The notes under the pieces were generated by a model, which saw nothing but the letters and a program-made list of their open reading frames with translations, was not told the origin of the DNA and did no database searches. A stretch of 57,869 nt of DNA from Verrucomicrobiaceae bacterium (lineage in GTDB: Bacteria; Verrucomicrobiota; Verrucomicrobiia; Verrucomicrobiales; Verrucomicrobiaceae), in NCBI GenBank assembly GCA_016795365.1, contig JAEUHN010000010.1, forward strand, positions 1 through 57,869. The letters are read 5' to 3'. Below are positions 18,124 through 27,778 of the stretch, piece after piece. Position 1 is the stretch's first letter. Every line of letters begins with the position of its first letter. The translations under genes were made by a program, and so were the position numbers.

Positions 18124-18501
18124 GGATCGGCCGGGGATGACCGCGCGTCGGGTCGCAAGGCCGCAGACGTGAGGAAAGTCCGGACACCACAGGGCAGCAT
18201 GCCGCGCGCAAGCGTTGGAGGTTGCGGGCGAAAGCCACAACAATGGAAAGTGTCACAGAAAACAAACCGCCTCGCGCAAGCGAGGTAAGGGTGAAAAGGC
18301 GAGGTAAAAGCTCACCGCTCTAACAGTAATGAAGGAGGCACGACAAACCCCATGCGGTGCAAGACAGAACAGGACCAAGAGCGGCCCGCTCGCAACCTGC
18401 CGAAAGGCAGGGGATACGTCCGGGTAATAGTCGCGCAGATAAATGGTCATCACCGGCGCTGAAAGGCGACGGCACAGAATCCGGCTTACACCGGCCGATC
18501 C
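18124..18501 (+). ncRNA. rnpB: RNase P RNA, bacterial type A
   Basis: The universal core is visible: 'GAGGAAAGTCCGGAC' (18171-18185), the P4/CR segments 'CAGGGCAGCATGCC', 'ACAGAAAACAAACCGCC' and 'AAGGGTGAAAAGGCGAGGTA', 'GCAACCTGCCGAAAGGCAGG', and the 3' 'ACAGAATCCGGCTTACA'. The P1 helix closes exactly: GGATCGGCCGG at 18124-18134 is the reverse complement of 18491-18501, which fixes the ends and gives about 378 nt, normal for type A. It is the catalytic RNA of tRNA 5' maturation. It lies on the + strand between two leftward protein genes; open frames crossing it are spurious. Confidence 0.97.
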
Positions 18502-18558
18502 ACTCCGTAACTGGAGCAGTCATCCTGGGCTCGTCTTGTTGTGATCGCGTTAAGGAGT

Positions 18559-20064
18559 TCAGCGCGGTTGAAATCGTTTGGGGCCTGCGCCTGGCCTCAT
18601 CATCGGCGGACGAATGGCGGGTGGCACCGAGGGGAATGCAAGCAGGGTGCGGCCATCGCTGAGGGTGACCAGTGCTGCGGTGTCGTGATAGTAGCCGACT
18701 TGGGCGATGGATCGGTTGGGGTAGAGATGCAGACGCCCAGGGCGCTGATCGGGGAATGTCAGCCATCCAAACATGAGCAGGAGAATCAAGGCGGCAGCGT
18801 GCTGACTCCGACGATGAGGTGGAATACACCCCGAAAGAGCAAGGCATGAGGCTGGTGCGAGGTAGATGCCATACCACGGCAGCATCTCGTGCCGCAGAGC
18901 AGCCTGATGACCGGTCGATAGAAGCGCACCTGTGGCTGTGCTGATGATACAGACGACCAGCCATATGTGGCCCTGACGCACCAGCCGCCAAATGCCGATG
19001 ACCAGCATCACAGGGATCACGATCCAGGCGATGAGCAGGGCTCCAGGCATTGTCTGCCAGGTCTGAGACAGCGCGGTGGCAGTGTCGGCGGGTTGAGCGA
19101 GTGGAGCGTAGGGATAGTCGGGCACCTGGAGCCCTGAGAGACCTTCGCCCAGCATCCTGGGGATCCAGAGCCAGTGATGACTCTCGAAGGGATAACGCGA
19201 TTTCATCAAGGCATACAGCTCGGCAAAAGCTGGCCACGCCACCAGTGCCCAGGCGATGGCTGCGATGCTGTGACTGACCAGCCAAGTTTTCCACATGCCA
19301 TTCTCTCGGGAACGCCAGAGGTGCCAGGTCAGCCAGCCTTGGAGGAGAATGGTGACGTAACCATAACCGGGGAATGCCCAAAGTGCTCCCGCAGTGGTTG
19401 CGGCGCCAGCCCACCAGGCGCGTCGATCCTTTTGTTCAATGGCGATGCTGTAGCACCACCAGCTGCCCGTTTGCATCAATAGCAGAAAAGCATAGCCACG
19501 CATCAGGGTGCTCAGGTCGATCACCAGCGGATGCAAGGCGAACAAGAGACTGGCGACCAACGCAGCCACGAGCCCCAGTCTGCTTGCGCACAGGGCGAAT
19601 AACGCTGCTGCTGCCAATGCGGCACAAAGCAGAGACGGCAGCCGCACGGCCAGTTGGTGCACGACGGGTTCGGCGGTGCCATGGAACCAGTGAGACACCC
19701 CATTGCAAAGCCTGGCCAAGGCGGTGGCGGGTGGTGAGTTGTTGCCTTGTTCATTGGCAAACAAGGTGCGGCTCCAGGACTGCACCTGCACGGGGCGCGA
19801 CGAACGGCGCTCGCTGGCCTTCACGATGGCTTCGGTGATGTGGTCCGGCAGCTTGGTGCGTGGACGGGCCTCGGTGGCGAACGATTGAGGGAACGGGGTT
19901 CTCTCGAATCCTGCCAGGTGAAAGGCTAATGTGTGCTGCTCATCCTGATGCCACGGCCGGTCCAGCAGGGGTGCACGAATGCCGATGAACATGACGGTGA
20001 CCAATCCCAGGCAGAGGAAAAACTTGGACCGCGAGATCGGAGCGTGGGGAGACGACGATGGCAT
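18559..20064 (-). CDS. GT-C type membrane glycosyltransferase (PMT/ArnT-like, GT39/83 style)
   Basis: 501 residues with at least nine hydrophobic helices. The first external loop contains 'RPWHQDEQHT', an acidic catalytic pair typical of GT-C enzymes that use polyprenyl-linked sugars. The family transfers sugars to proteins, lipid A or other envelope components; the acceptor is unknown. I chose ATG 20064: longer forms would run across the terminator hairpin of the upstream gene (20102-20138). It probably has its own promoter in that 70-bp gap. Confidence 0.7.
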   Translation of the reverse strand: MPSSSPHAPISRSKFFLCLGLVTVMFIGIRAPLLDRPWHQDEQHTLAFHLAGFERTPFPQSFATEARPRTKLPDHITEAIVKASERRSSRPVQVQSWSRTLFANEQGNNSPPATALARLCNGVSHWFHGTAEPVVHQLAVRLPSLLCAALAAAALFALCASRLGLVAALVASLLFALHPLVIDLSTLMRGYAFLLLMQTGSWWCYSIAIEQKDRRAWWAGAATTAGALWAFPGYGYVTILLQGWLTWHLWRSRENGMWKTWLVSHSIAAIAWALVAWPAFAELYALMKSRYPFESHHWLWIPRMLGEGLSGLQVPDYPYAPLAQPADTATALSQTWQTMPGALLIAWIVIPVMLVIGIWRLVRQGHIWLVVCIISTATGALLSTGHQAALRHEMLPWYGIYLAPASCLALSGCIPPHRRSQHAAALILLLMFGWLTFPDQRPGRLHLYPNRSIAQVGYYHDTAALVTLSDGRTLLAFPSVPPAIRPPMMRPGAGPKRFQPR

Positions 20065-20101
20065 GACTCCATGTTTGGAACGACCGAGCAGCAACATAAA
20101 C

Positions 20102-20138
20102 AAAAAGGAGGCGAAGCTCTGGTGAGAACTTCGCCTCC
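20102..20138 (-). terminator. Rho-independent terminator of the large surface-protein gene
   Basis: A perfect 10-bp stem (20107-20116 with 20129-20138, GGAGGCGAAG/CTTCGCCTCC) with a 12-nt loop. Read on the minus strand, it is followed by five T (20106-20102). It lies 33 bp beyond the stop of the gene ending at 20171. Confidence 0.9.
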
Positions 20139-20170
20139 AATCAACACAACAACGGGCCGAGTCCCAGGCT

Positions 20171-23100
20171 CTATTCGAGCCCAGGATCAGGCTCGCCAAA
20201 TTGAATCAAGCCGGACAGCTGGCTGGTCGCCGTCGCCGGATTGGCCGGGAGCGCGGGGTGGTCGGCATCCGCCTGAAGCTTGGAGAGCAGGAAGAAGCCC
20301 GAGCCAAAGGGCCCGTTCACGCCTGGGACGATGACGCCTTCAAAGTTGACCGTCCTAATGATCGTCTTGCTGGGCAGGTAGCCATCAGGGTCGGTCAGCT
20401 TGAAGCTGCCAGTGAACTGTCCAGTGGTCGGTGTGATCGTTAGCACGAGGTTGGTGGGGTTGAGCGCGGCGGCACCGAAGGTGCAGGCATTGGCGTTGGA
20501 CATGGCGAAGGTTCGGTTCAAGGCGCCGAACTGCTGGGCAAACTCGACTTCACCGCCCGAGATGTTGAGTTCAACGTTGTCCGGAGCCGCGGCAATACCC
20601 AGGACGTTCGTTCCGGTAGCGGGAGTCTTCCATTGCCAGCCCGTGACGGTGGTGGACACCGCGAATCCCGAGCGGTAGGGGCGTGTGGTCAGGGGCTGAG
20701 GCTTCTTCAGCCAGGTTGAGGCAGTGCTTTGCACGCCGATCGGGTCTGGTGCCGCAGGAGTGAGGTCGATCACTGCCTCGAACGAACCTGTGCCGGTGTA
20801 AAGCGGCACATGGACCAGAACCTCGGCGGAGGACGATGCCGTGGGATGAACACCGAGCACCGTGGATCCCGTGATGGCGGTGCCATCCTGGAGTTTCCCG
20901 CCCAGAGTCACTACCCCGGCTGTGCTTGAGACCATGGTCAGATAGCCGGTTCCCTCAGGCTTGCCTGGACCTTCCGACCCGGCTTCGAGGCTGATGGTGC
21001 TCACGTAGCGAGTGGCGAAGGGCACCAGATTCGGAGCGGTGGCCAGGCGATGGCCCGAGATGGCTGCCGAGCTGATCAGGTCCACGAACATGCTGCCCGC
21101 GATGACTCCGGGATCATTGATCAGCAATCGGAGGAAGTAGCTTGGCTTGCCGACTCTCTTGACCTCAAAAAAACCGCCCGCAGCGCTGTTTGCCGGATCA
21201 AATGCTGGGTTGATCGTGCCACTGAAAGGCAGGGCGGCACCATCGACGGTAAGGCTTCCGGTGAGCGCGCCCGCAGGTGTGATGTTGCAAGTGACGCGGG
21301 CACCCAGATCGGCATTGACCCGCGAACTACGTTCCACCAAGGCAGCGTAGGCACCAGCGACCCCATCGGGCAGTGCCGCGATCGTGAAGGTGAATGGCTC
21401 TGTCGTTCCCGCAGGCAGGGCTGCATTCACGGCCTTGAAGGTTACGGTCCAGCTTCCGGCTTGCGTGGGCACGCCTGCCACGACGCCGCTCGCGGGGTAG
21501 AACTTGAGTCCTGGGGGAAGGGTGCCAGTGACCGAGAGTGTCGCTGGCGAGTTGTTGACCACAACAAGGCCCAGGTAGGGGGCACCGATCTGTCCTCCCG
21601 AGTCGAGTGAAGTCGTGTCCAGTGATGGAGCCGCGACACCCGCTTGATTCACCGTCACTGGCACCCCTCCGATCAAGATCGTTCCGCTGCGCGGGGCAAC
21701 ACCGGCATTCTGATCGACAGACAAAACGACCTCCGAAATGCTTTGAGCCACGTCCACATTGACGATGGCCAACAGCCACGTCAGGCTTTCCACCACTGCG
21801 AAGGGCGCGTTGGCAGTGACTTCGAGAGGAAAGATCACTTTGAAGTTCATGGCCGTCAGGCCTGCAGGCGAGAGTCCTGAGACGGCGGGCAAGTCCAGCT
21901 CACGACCCGCAGGGAAGTCGAGGGAAGTGCTCGCCGGCGTGCAGGTGCCTTTGGTGATCTGGACGCTCGTTGCCGCACTCTTGGCACCTGTGGCATCCGT
22001 CGCGATGTAGGTCAGATTGAACGGGCCTGTGAACGTTGCCGAAGGCTTGAAGATCAGTGATCCTCCGCTCTTCGTCACGGTGCCCTGGGTAGCCGGTGAC
22101 GATGTGACGAAGGAAAACACCGTGAGGGCGTCGCCATCGGGATCAGTGTCGTTGGCGCAAACATTGATCGTGATTTGAGCACTCGGAAGAGCCACTGCCG
22201 TGTCGGCCACGCCTGTGGGTGCATTGTTGCCACTCATGAAATTCAGCACCGCACCAGTGGTGCTGCCCATGCTGCCCGAGGCGCGCATGCGGTAGTAGTA
22301 ACGTGTGTGCGGGGCCAGACCAGTGGCTGAGAAACTGACGGGCACCACTGTGCTGCCGGTGACCGGGCTGGAGAGAGTGAGCGTGTTGGTCAAGGCTGTG
22401 GCACTGAGGCCGAAGTCGCAGAAAACCGATACGCTTGCTCCGCGAGGGTTCACGGTGCCGCCGAGAGTTGCGGTGGTGGGCGAGATATTGGCCAGGACCA
22501 CAGGCGAAGTAACAACGACGGGCGGAGTCGCCACCAGCGTCTTGAAGCTCTGGGTGGGTGAATAGGCCACACCGTGGACGTTCTGTGCAGCGAAGCGGTA
22601 GAAGAATGTGGTGTTGGGAGCCAGTCCGGTCAGCGTCACCGTTGCTGCTGTTGCAGGACTGGCACCGCTGATCGAAGCGGGGCTCGTCGTCACACGGAAG
22701 GGCGTGTTCGCGGCCGAGGGACCGAATTCCAGCCAGACGTTCGTTGCATCTCCCTTTGGATCAACAGTGCCAGAGAGGTTGGCGGAGACAGCAGCCACGC
22801 TCGATGCGCTCACGTTGCTGATCACTGGAAGGGTAGAACCATTTGGTGCGGCTTCGCCGTAGCGCCAGACTACGTCACGGGCAGCGCCGCGAATCGAACC
22901 TTCGGAATCAAAGCCGAAAGCCTGGAAGGGGGGAGCGGTGCCAGAGGTCCCCCCGAAGGCGTGGAGGACATCGAAATTCTGCATGGTGACATCGAAGCTC
23001 CAGAGCACTCCTCGCCCTTCAGCCCCCTGGCCAATCGAGGTTCCGTAGATGAAGCCGTCCGGGCCTTCCATCATGGCGATGTTACCATAGTTGGCGTCAC

Positions 23101-25099
23101 CAACGATGGCCTTGATCTGCTCACCTGCAAATACGGGCAGGTTCCCGGGGTTCATGTCCCAGCTCCAGATTTCCAGCTGATCCTCCGTGGAATCGTCAGT
23201 CACGAAATACATGTTTCCGTCGCTGTGCTTCATGATGCCGCGGGCGTAGAAAAGGGTGTCTGACGGGAGGGCTACGACCAGCTCGATGCCTCCGGCAGCT
23301 GTCCACTTCCAGATGACCGCCCCTGCGGGAGCAAGATCAGTTCCTGATGATCTGCAAACCCCATAGACGGTGCTTCCATCAATGACCAAGTTTGTGAGCA
23401 TGTCGCGCCCGATCGCCGAGGGATCGATCGCACCGAGGTTGGTGGCAACGCCGGTCGAGCTGACACGCCAGAGGATGTAGCGGGCAGTCCCACCGCCGTA
23501 GTAGTAACCACTGGAGAGATACGACACGCTGATCCCATAGAAGTTGCCCGCGTTGTCCCGGACGAAGGTGCCTGTCGGATTGCCAGGCACAGCGGCTGTC
23601 CCGAGACTGGCCACCTTGCTCACCACACCCGTGGAGGCTGTCCATTTCCAGAGCGCGCCGTCGGTGGTCGCAGCCGGATCCTCACTGGTCACCCCGTAAA
23701 TATTGCCTGAGGAGTCCAGCAACAGCTGGCAGTCTTCATACGTGCCTCCATACGTCGCATACGGCAGCAGCGCCAGCTGGCTGATGGTGGAACCGTTGGC
23801 ACGCCAAAGCAAGGTGTCCTCTGCATTGTTCACCGAAAGTCCATAAACCAAACCTGCTGCATCGACCACAGTGGCGCGAGGTTCGCCGCCCAAAGGTCCC
23901 CATCCGCTGAGGGTGGTCTGTATGGTGATGGCGGAGGGCGACGGCGTCCATTTCCACACCGCGCCTTCATGCGAAGGCGCGCCAGTCTTGAACAACGTCA
24001 GGCCAAAGATCTGGCCTGTGGTCGAATCGCGATACAGATTGCCATTCGGATACTTCCCTGCGGTTGGAGGCAGAGTAGCCTGCACCACGGGGAGGCCGCC
24101 CGCGGTTGCCAGTTTCCAAAGCTGGCCGCTGGATTCTGTAATGCCAAAGAGGTTGCCTGTGGAGTCAAAGACCATCTCTGCGGTGTTGTCACCTGCGCCA
24201 GCGAAGCTGTGAACCACGGTCGCCGAGGTTGCTGGGCTGGCCCATTTCCAGAGTTTTACCGGACGAGTGGTGTAGTTCCCATACTCTTCCAGTGAGATGC
24301 CAAACACAGCCCCTGATGGACTGATGGCGAGATTGCCATTCGGCTCCAGTCCAATGATGTCCACGGTGCCGAGGACTGTCAGGCCATCGACTTCGTTCCA
24401 TTTCCAGAGCCTTGCCGGGCCATAGCCCGTGGGCTGAAAAGTATCGGGGTCGAAGAGGGTCTCCCGCTTTGTGATGCCGTAAACCGTGTCGGCTGTGGAT
24501 CCAACGATGCCTGCAATCGAGACGCTGAACGTGGTTTCCACACCGTCGAACTCCAGCATCTTCTCCAGACCGCCGACTTCGGTCCACTTCCAGATGGTGC
24601 CCCCGCTCGAAGCTGTGCCTGACCCACAAGCACCGTAGATCGTCGCCCCATCGGCGCTGACAACCACCTGTTGAAGCGGATTGTAGCCGATGACCATCGA
24701 ATCAAGTTCCGTCAGCAGAGACAATCCATCAGCTTCGCTCCAGCTCCAGAGGTAGGACTTGCTCAAGTTGTCAGAGATCAAGCCATAAATGGAGGAACCG
24801 TGAACCTGGAGACGTTGGATGGTTGCATATCCCGACTGTGCAATCCCGATCTCGGCAAAGCTGGCCACCGCAGTGACCGTGGGACCATCCACTTTGAAAA
24901 CGCAGCCACCGCCACCTTCCCCTCCCACTGGGGCTATGCCGTAGAGTTTGCCGTCAGGCAGCTTCACCAGCCCTGATGCTGAGTTGCCCGGCGATGCTGA
25001 GAACGTAGCTTTCACCTCATAAAGAGGATCGGCGTGGGTGCTCGTCGCGAGCAGCAGGACTCCGGCGAAGCAGATGATGTTGTTCAGGATTGATTTCAT
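20171..25099 (-). CDS. Very large exported GloVer-type repeat protein with fibronectin-like and Ig-like domains
   Basis: 1642 residues. ATG 25099 gives a signal peptide ('MKSILNNIICFAGVLLLATS', cleaved near A-D). Residues to about 780 hold a dozen or so repeats of 'dG.lYG.....G...GavWkWt', matching the Gloeobacter/Verrucomicrobium (GloVer) repeat, probably beta-propeller-like. Next come two fibronectin-III-like domains ('LTGLAPNTTFFYRFAAQNVHG', 'ATGLAPHTRYYYRMRASG'), a Big/cadherin-like domain with 'NDTDPDGDALTV', and a putative Ig domain with 'GTLPPGLKFYPASGVVAGVP'. The final 350 residues are beta-rich and unassigned. It is probably a cell-surface or secreted adhesin-like protein. No anchor motif was seen. 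Confidence 0.78.
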   Translation of the reverse strand: MKSILNNIICFAGVLLLATSTHADPLYEVKATFSASPGNSASGLVKLPDGKLYGIAPVGGEGGGGCVFKVDGPTVTAVASFAEIGIAQSGYATIQRLQVHGSSIYGLISDNLSKSYLWSWSEADGLSLLTELDSMVIGYNPLQQVVVSADGATIYGACGSGTASSGGTIWKWTEVGGLEKMLEFDGVETTFSVSIAGIVGSTADTVYGITKRETLFDPDTFQPTGYGPARLWKWNEVDGLTVLGTVDIIGLEPNGNLAISPSGAVFGISLEEYGNYTTRPVKLWKWASPATSATVVHSFAGAGDNTAEMVFDSTGNLFGITESSGQLWKLATAGGLPVVQATLPPTAGKYPNGNLYRDSTTGQIFGLTLFKTGAPSHEGAVWKWTPSPSAITIQTTLSGWGPLGGEPRATVVDAAGLVYGLSVNNAEDTLLWRANGSTISQLALLPYATYGGTYEDCQLLLDSSGNIYGVTSEDPAATTDGALWKWTASTGVVSKVASLGTAAVPGNPTGTFVRDNAGNFYGISVSYLSSGYYYGGGTARYILWRVSSTGVATNLGAIDPSAIGRDMLTNLVIDGSTVYGVCRSSGTDLAPAGAVIWKWTAAGGIELVVALPSDTLFYARGIMKHSDGNMYFVTDDSTEDQLEIWSWDMNPGNLPVFAGEQIKAIVGDANYGNIAMMEGPDGFIYGTSIGQGAEGRGVLWSFDVTMQNFDVLHAFGGTSGTAPPFQAFGFDSEGSIRGAARDVVWRYGEAAPNGSTLPVISNVSASSVAAVSANLSGTVDPKGDATNVWLEFGPSAANTPFRVTTSPASISGASPATAATVTLTGLAPNTTFFYRFAAQNVHGVAYSPTQSFKTLVATPPVVVTSPVVLANISPTTATLGGTVNPRGASVSVFCDFGLSATALTNTLTLSSPVTGSTVVPVSFSATGLAPHTRYYYRMRASGSMGSTTGAVLNFMSGNNAPTGVADTAVALPSAQITINVCANDTDPDGDALTVFSFVTSSPATQGTVTKSGGSLIFKPSATFTGPFNLTYIATDATGAKSAATSVQITKGTCTPASTSLDFPAGRELDLPAVSGLSPAGLTAMNFKVIFPLEVTANAPFAVVESLTWLLAIVNVDVAQSISEVVLSVDQNAGVAPRSGTILIGGVPVTVNQAGVAAPSLDTTSLDSGGQIGAPYLGLVVVNNSPATLSVTGTLPPGLKFYPASGVVAGVPTQAGSWTVTFKAVNAALPAGTTEPFTFTIAALPDGVAGAYAALVERSSRVNADLGARVTCNITPAGALTGSLTVDGAALPFSGTINPAFDPANSAAGGFFEVKRVGKPSYFLRLLINDPGVIAGSMFVDLISSAAISGHRLATAPNLVPFATRYVSTISLEAGSEGPGKPEGTGYLTMVSSTAGVVTLGGKLQDGTAITGSTVLGVHPTASSSAEVLVHVPLYTGTGSFEAVIDLTPAAPDPIGVQSTASTWLKKPQPLTTRPYRSGFAVSTTVTGWQWKTPATGTNVLGIAAAPDNVELNISGGEVEFAQQFGALNRTFAMSNANACTFGAAALNPTNLVLTITPTTGQFTGSFKLTDPDGYLPSKTIIRTVNFEGVIVPGVNGPFGSGFFLLSKLQADADHPALPANPATATSQLSGLIQFGEPDPGLE

Positions 25100-25583
25100 G
25101 GGTGCAGTTTGGGACAGGGATAAAGCTTCGGGCGGAGGCTTGCGCACATTGACTCAGAAGCACAGTCTTCTCGGCGCAGGTTAAGAATGAGTGTGAGCGG
25201 GTGGTTGAGAAGGTGAGAGTGGCGACATCGGGAATGCAAAGACCGTCGGTCGCAAAGATCAAAAGTGATCAAAAGAGCAGTGTTCGTCTTTACCGAGTTC
25301 GCATGGCTTTGTTACAAAAAGATTTTTTGAAGTGCGAGATTTTGTCCATCGCCCGACTCGGCTTGCTCACTGACGAGGCCGTGTCGGCAGAGCATGGGTG
25401 ACGAAGACACTGAAGCCTGCCACCTCGGCATCGCGTGAGTGTCCAATCAGCTGATGAGGGCGCTGGCAGCTCCGCTGGCGAAAGGAGGAGAGCAGAGCCG
25501 GTCTAGTTCCTTTGACCGGCCATTGGCTGGGCTCGGTGATCGTGTCACGTGATCCCGCGCAGGCCTCAGCAGCGCTTCCTTTG
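25100..25583. other. Gene-free interval of about 480 bp
   Basis: Between the starts/ends of two leftward genes. It must hold the promoter of the surface-protein gene near 25100-25250, but no convincing -35/-10 pair stands out. A hairpin with 7-bp arms GCCGGTC (25497-25503) and GACCGGC (25514-25520), loop 10 nt, lies about 65 bp past the esterase stop and may end that transcript, although no T-run follows. A few short open frames show no protein-like character. Nothing else was recognised. Confidence 0.5.
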
Positions 25584-27653
25584 TCACTTCGCCGCGTCGC
25601 GCGGCCCCCAGGGTTCGAGGTTGTTGAGAGCTTTGCCTTGCAGCGCGGCATAGACTTCGGGGAGGTCGAGGCGGGCGAGCGAGTCGGGCAGCAGCAGGGC
25701 GAAGGGGCACTTGTAGTCGGGGTCCTCGGCGATCGCGGTGTAGCTCGCGAGCGCGTGCTTGAGAGTGACTTGCTTGACGCGATCGCTGAGCAAGGCGGCG
25801 AAGGCGGCGGGCAGTGCGCCCCAGCCGAGGCCGGCGAGGTGGATGGTCTCGTGCTCGTGCGTGGCGAGCCAGTCGATGACGCGGAGCACATCGAAGGTGC
25901 GCAGGCCTAACAAGGGCTTGTCGAGCATCACGCCGTGAGCGGCGTAGAAGTAGTGGCTGCCGTAGAGCGAATCGAACTGATTGCTGCCGCAGGTGTTGGG
26001 CTGCGTGTCGCCGATGCCGCGCACATCCATCGCATAGATGGCAGCGTCGGGATTGGCCTTCACGAGGTCATCGACGAGCGGCTCATCGCGCAGCTCGGCA
26101 TCGGCGGAGCGATGCGAAAGGTAGAGCACGGCGTGCTTCGGTCCGCGCGTGGGGCGCGAGGTGAAACCAGACTCGTCGTAGAGCCGCGTGACGATGAGTT
26201 CGACCTGCTCATCCACCTTGAGCGCGTAGCAGCAGTAACCCTTCGACGGATACTTGCGTGCCCCGGCGGTGCGCAAGATGCGGTAGGTGAGCGGCGCCTT
26301 GGTCTCGGGCATCTTCAACAAACTTCGCAGCGTGGTGGCGACGTCGCCGTGCGGCATCTCGCTGAACTGTTTCTTGAGCGCGAGCGACCTCTCCTGCGTG
26401 AACGTGCTGAGCAGCTTGGAGCCGAGTTCATCCACGTTGCCCTTCGGCGTGCACCAGAGCGTTTCATCCTTCTCGATGGTGATCGTGGGCTCGGCCTTCG
26501 CGTCGGAGATCTTGGTCACGCTGTTGAAGAAGCGATACATCGCCTCGCGGTTCGCCTGCGTGTAGCCGTGTGGGTCGGGGCCGACCTGAAGCTGGATGTT
26601 GTCCGGCTTGCCGAGCAAGGTGTAGAGCTGCTTCAGGCGCTCATAGGCTTCCTTGCCACCGCGTGCGTCGAAGAAGTCCTTCTCCTGCGTGCAGATGATC
26701 ACCGGCTTCGGTGCCATGCAGGCGATGAAGTCGCTGTGATCGAGCCCGAACGAAAGCACGCGCGGCGGGCACTGCTCGGTGTCGGCGGGCAGTTCGTTTT
26801 CCACATTGTGCAGGAAGGTGGTCACGAAGCACGCGGGCGCGGCCATGGTCCAGCGATCGTCCAGGCCCGCGAGCCAGGTGGTCTGCGTGCCGCCGCCGGA
26901 GTTGCCAGTGACGCCGACGTGCTTGGGATCGACTTCCTCGCGCGTGAGCAAGTAGTCGAGCGCGCGGATGCCATCCCAGGCGAACCACGAGCCGATGAAC
27001 TCGCCGACGAGGCTCATCTGATTGCCCATCTGGATGTGCTCGGTGGTGGTGCCTTTGAGCTTCGACTTCGGGAATCCGACTGGCCACTGCACGCGCTCGC
27101 CCTGACCCACGGGATCAAAGATGAGCACGACATAACCTTGGCGCGCGAGGCCCTGCGCGAAGCTCTGATACGCCTCCGCGCCCTTGCCATTGTCCGAGTG
27201 GCCGCAGGTGCCGACCACGCCGGGCAGTGGGAACTTGCGACCGGTGGGCACGTAGAGATTGCTGGTGACGAGGTAACCGGGGCGGCTCTCGAAGATGACC
27301 TTCTCGATCTTGTAGCCATCGCGTTCGACGATGCCGGTGACCTTCGCGTTGAGCGGTGTCTTCTCTGGCATCGGGCCGAAGCACTCGCGGATGAAGAGCT
27401 TGCACGTCTCCACATACTTCAGCGCGTCGGCTTTCGACTTGAGTGCGGCGCGTCGTGCATTGCCCACGGCTTCGGCCTTGGCCACCTCGCTGGTGAGCCA
27501 CTCCTGCATCATCGTGGGAAAGCGGTTCAGCGGCGGCAGCTCGGTGACGGGCTTGGCAGCGGTCGCCGTCTGTGCGATCAGCCGCGATGATGTGAAAGGA
27601 CTGACGAGCGCGGTGGAGGCGAGAGCCTGGAGGAAGTGGCGGCGATGCGACAT
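25584..27653 (-). CDS. Exported alpha/beta-hydrolase with two hydrolase-like halves (acetyl-xylan-esterase-like)
   Basis: 689 residues. ATG 27653 opens a twin-arginine-like leader ('MSHRRHFLQALASTALVSPF'). The first half is an alpha/beta hydrolase with 'VVGTCGHSDNGKG', 'FDPVGQGER' and the nucleophile elbow 'GVTGNSGGGTQT' (G-N-S-G-G). A histidine candidate lies in 'VGPDPHGYT'. The second half repeats the fold ('HAVLYLSHRSADAEL', 'YAMDVRGIGDTQPNTCG', 'HLAGLGWGALPAAF') but has G-L-G-W-G where a serine elbow is expected, so it is probably non-catalytic. Such proteins occur widely in Planctomycetes and Verrucomicrobia and are assigned to polysaccharide ester cleavage; the substrate here is unproven. 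It is divergent from the pseudokinase gene. Confidence 0.78.
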   Translation of the reverse strand: MSHRRHFLQALASTALVSPFTSSRLIAQTATAAKPVTELPPLNRFPTMMQEWLTSEVAKAEAVGNARRAALKSKADALKYVETCKLFIRECFGPMPEKTPLNAKVTGIVERDGYKIEKVIFESRPGYLVTSNLYVPTGRKFPLPGVVGTCGHSDNGKGAEAYQSFAQGLARQGYVVLIFDPVGQGERVQWPVGFPKSKLKGTTTEHIQMGNQMSLVGEFIGSWFAWDGIRALDYLLTREEVDPKHVGVTGNSGGGTQTTWLAGLDDRWTMAAPACFVTTFLHNVENELPADTEQCPPRVLSFGLDHSDFIACMAPKPVIICTQEKDFFDARGGKEAYERLKQLYTLLGKPDNIQLQVGPDPHGYTQANREAMYRFFNSVTKISDAKAEPTITIEKDETLWCTPKGNVDELGSKLLSTFTQERSLALKKQFSEMPHGDVATTLRSLLKMPETKAPLTYRILRTAGARKYPSKGYCCYALKVDEQVELIVTRLYDESGFTSRPTRGPKHAVLYLSHRSADAELRDEPLVDDLVKANPDAAIYAMDVRGIGDTQPNTCGSNQFDSLYGSHYFYAAHGVMLDKPLLGLRTFDVLRVIDWLATHEHETIHLAGLGWGALPAAFAALLSDRVKQVTLKHALASYTAIAEDPDYKCPFALLLPDSLARLDLPEVYAALQGKALNNLEPWGPRDAAK

Positions 27654-27778
27654 GGCGATTGTGGGATCAGGGCCGGAGGGGCCTTGAAAACACGTCGTTC
27701 GCTGCGGCTCCTTGCAAAACTCAACGCCCAGCTTGTCACGGGGGTAATGCTCGCGCATCTTGGGCGACTTTTTCTTCC

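Noticed and set aside
18004..18662. Several open frames over 18.0-18.6 kb, including a long minus-strand one to 19414
   Set aside because: They cross the RNase P RNA or lie antisense/out of frame to the glycosyltransferase gene.
20065..20199. Upstream start for the GT-C glycosyltransferase
   Set aside because: It would translate across the perfect terminator hairpin of the preceding gene and into that gene's 3' end.
25935..27590. 551-codon plus-strand open frame antisense to the exported hydrolase
   Set aside because: Composition is dominated by reverse-complement codons, with no domain; the minus frame has clear motifs.
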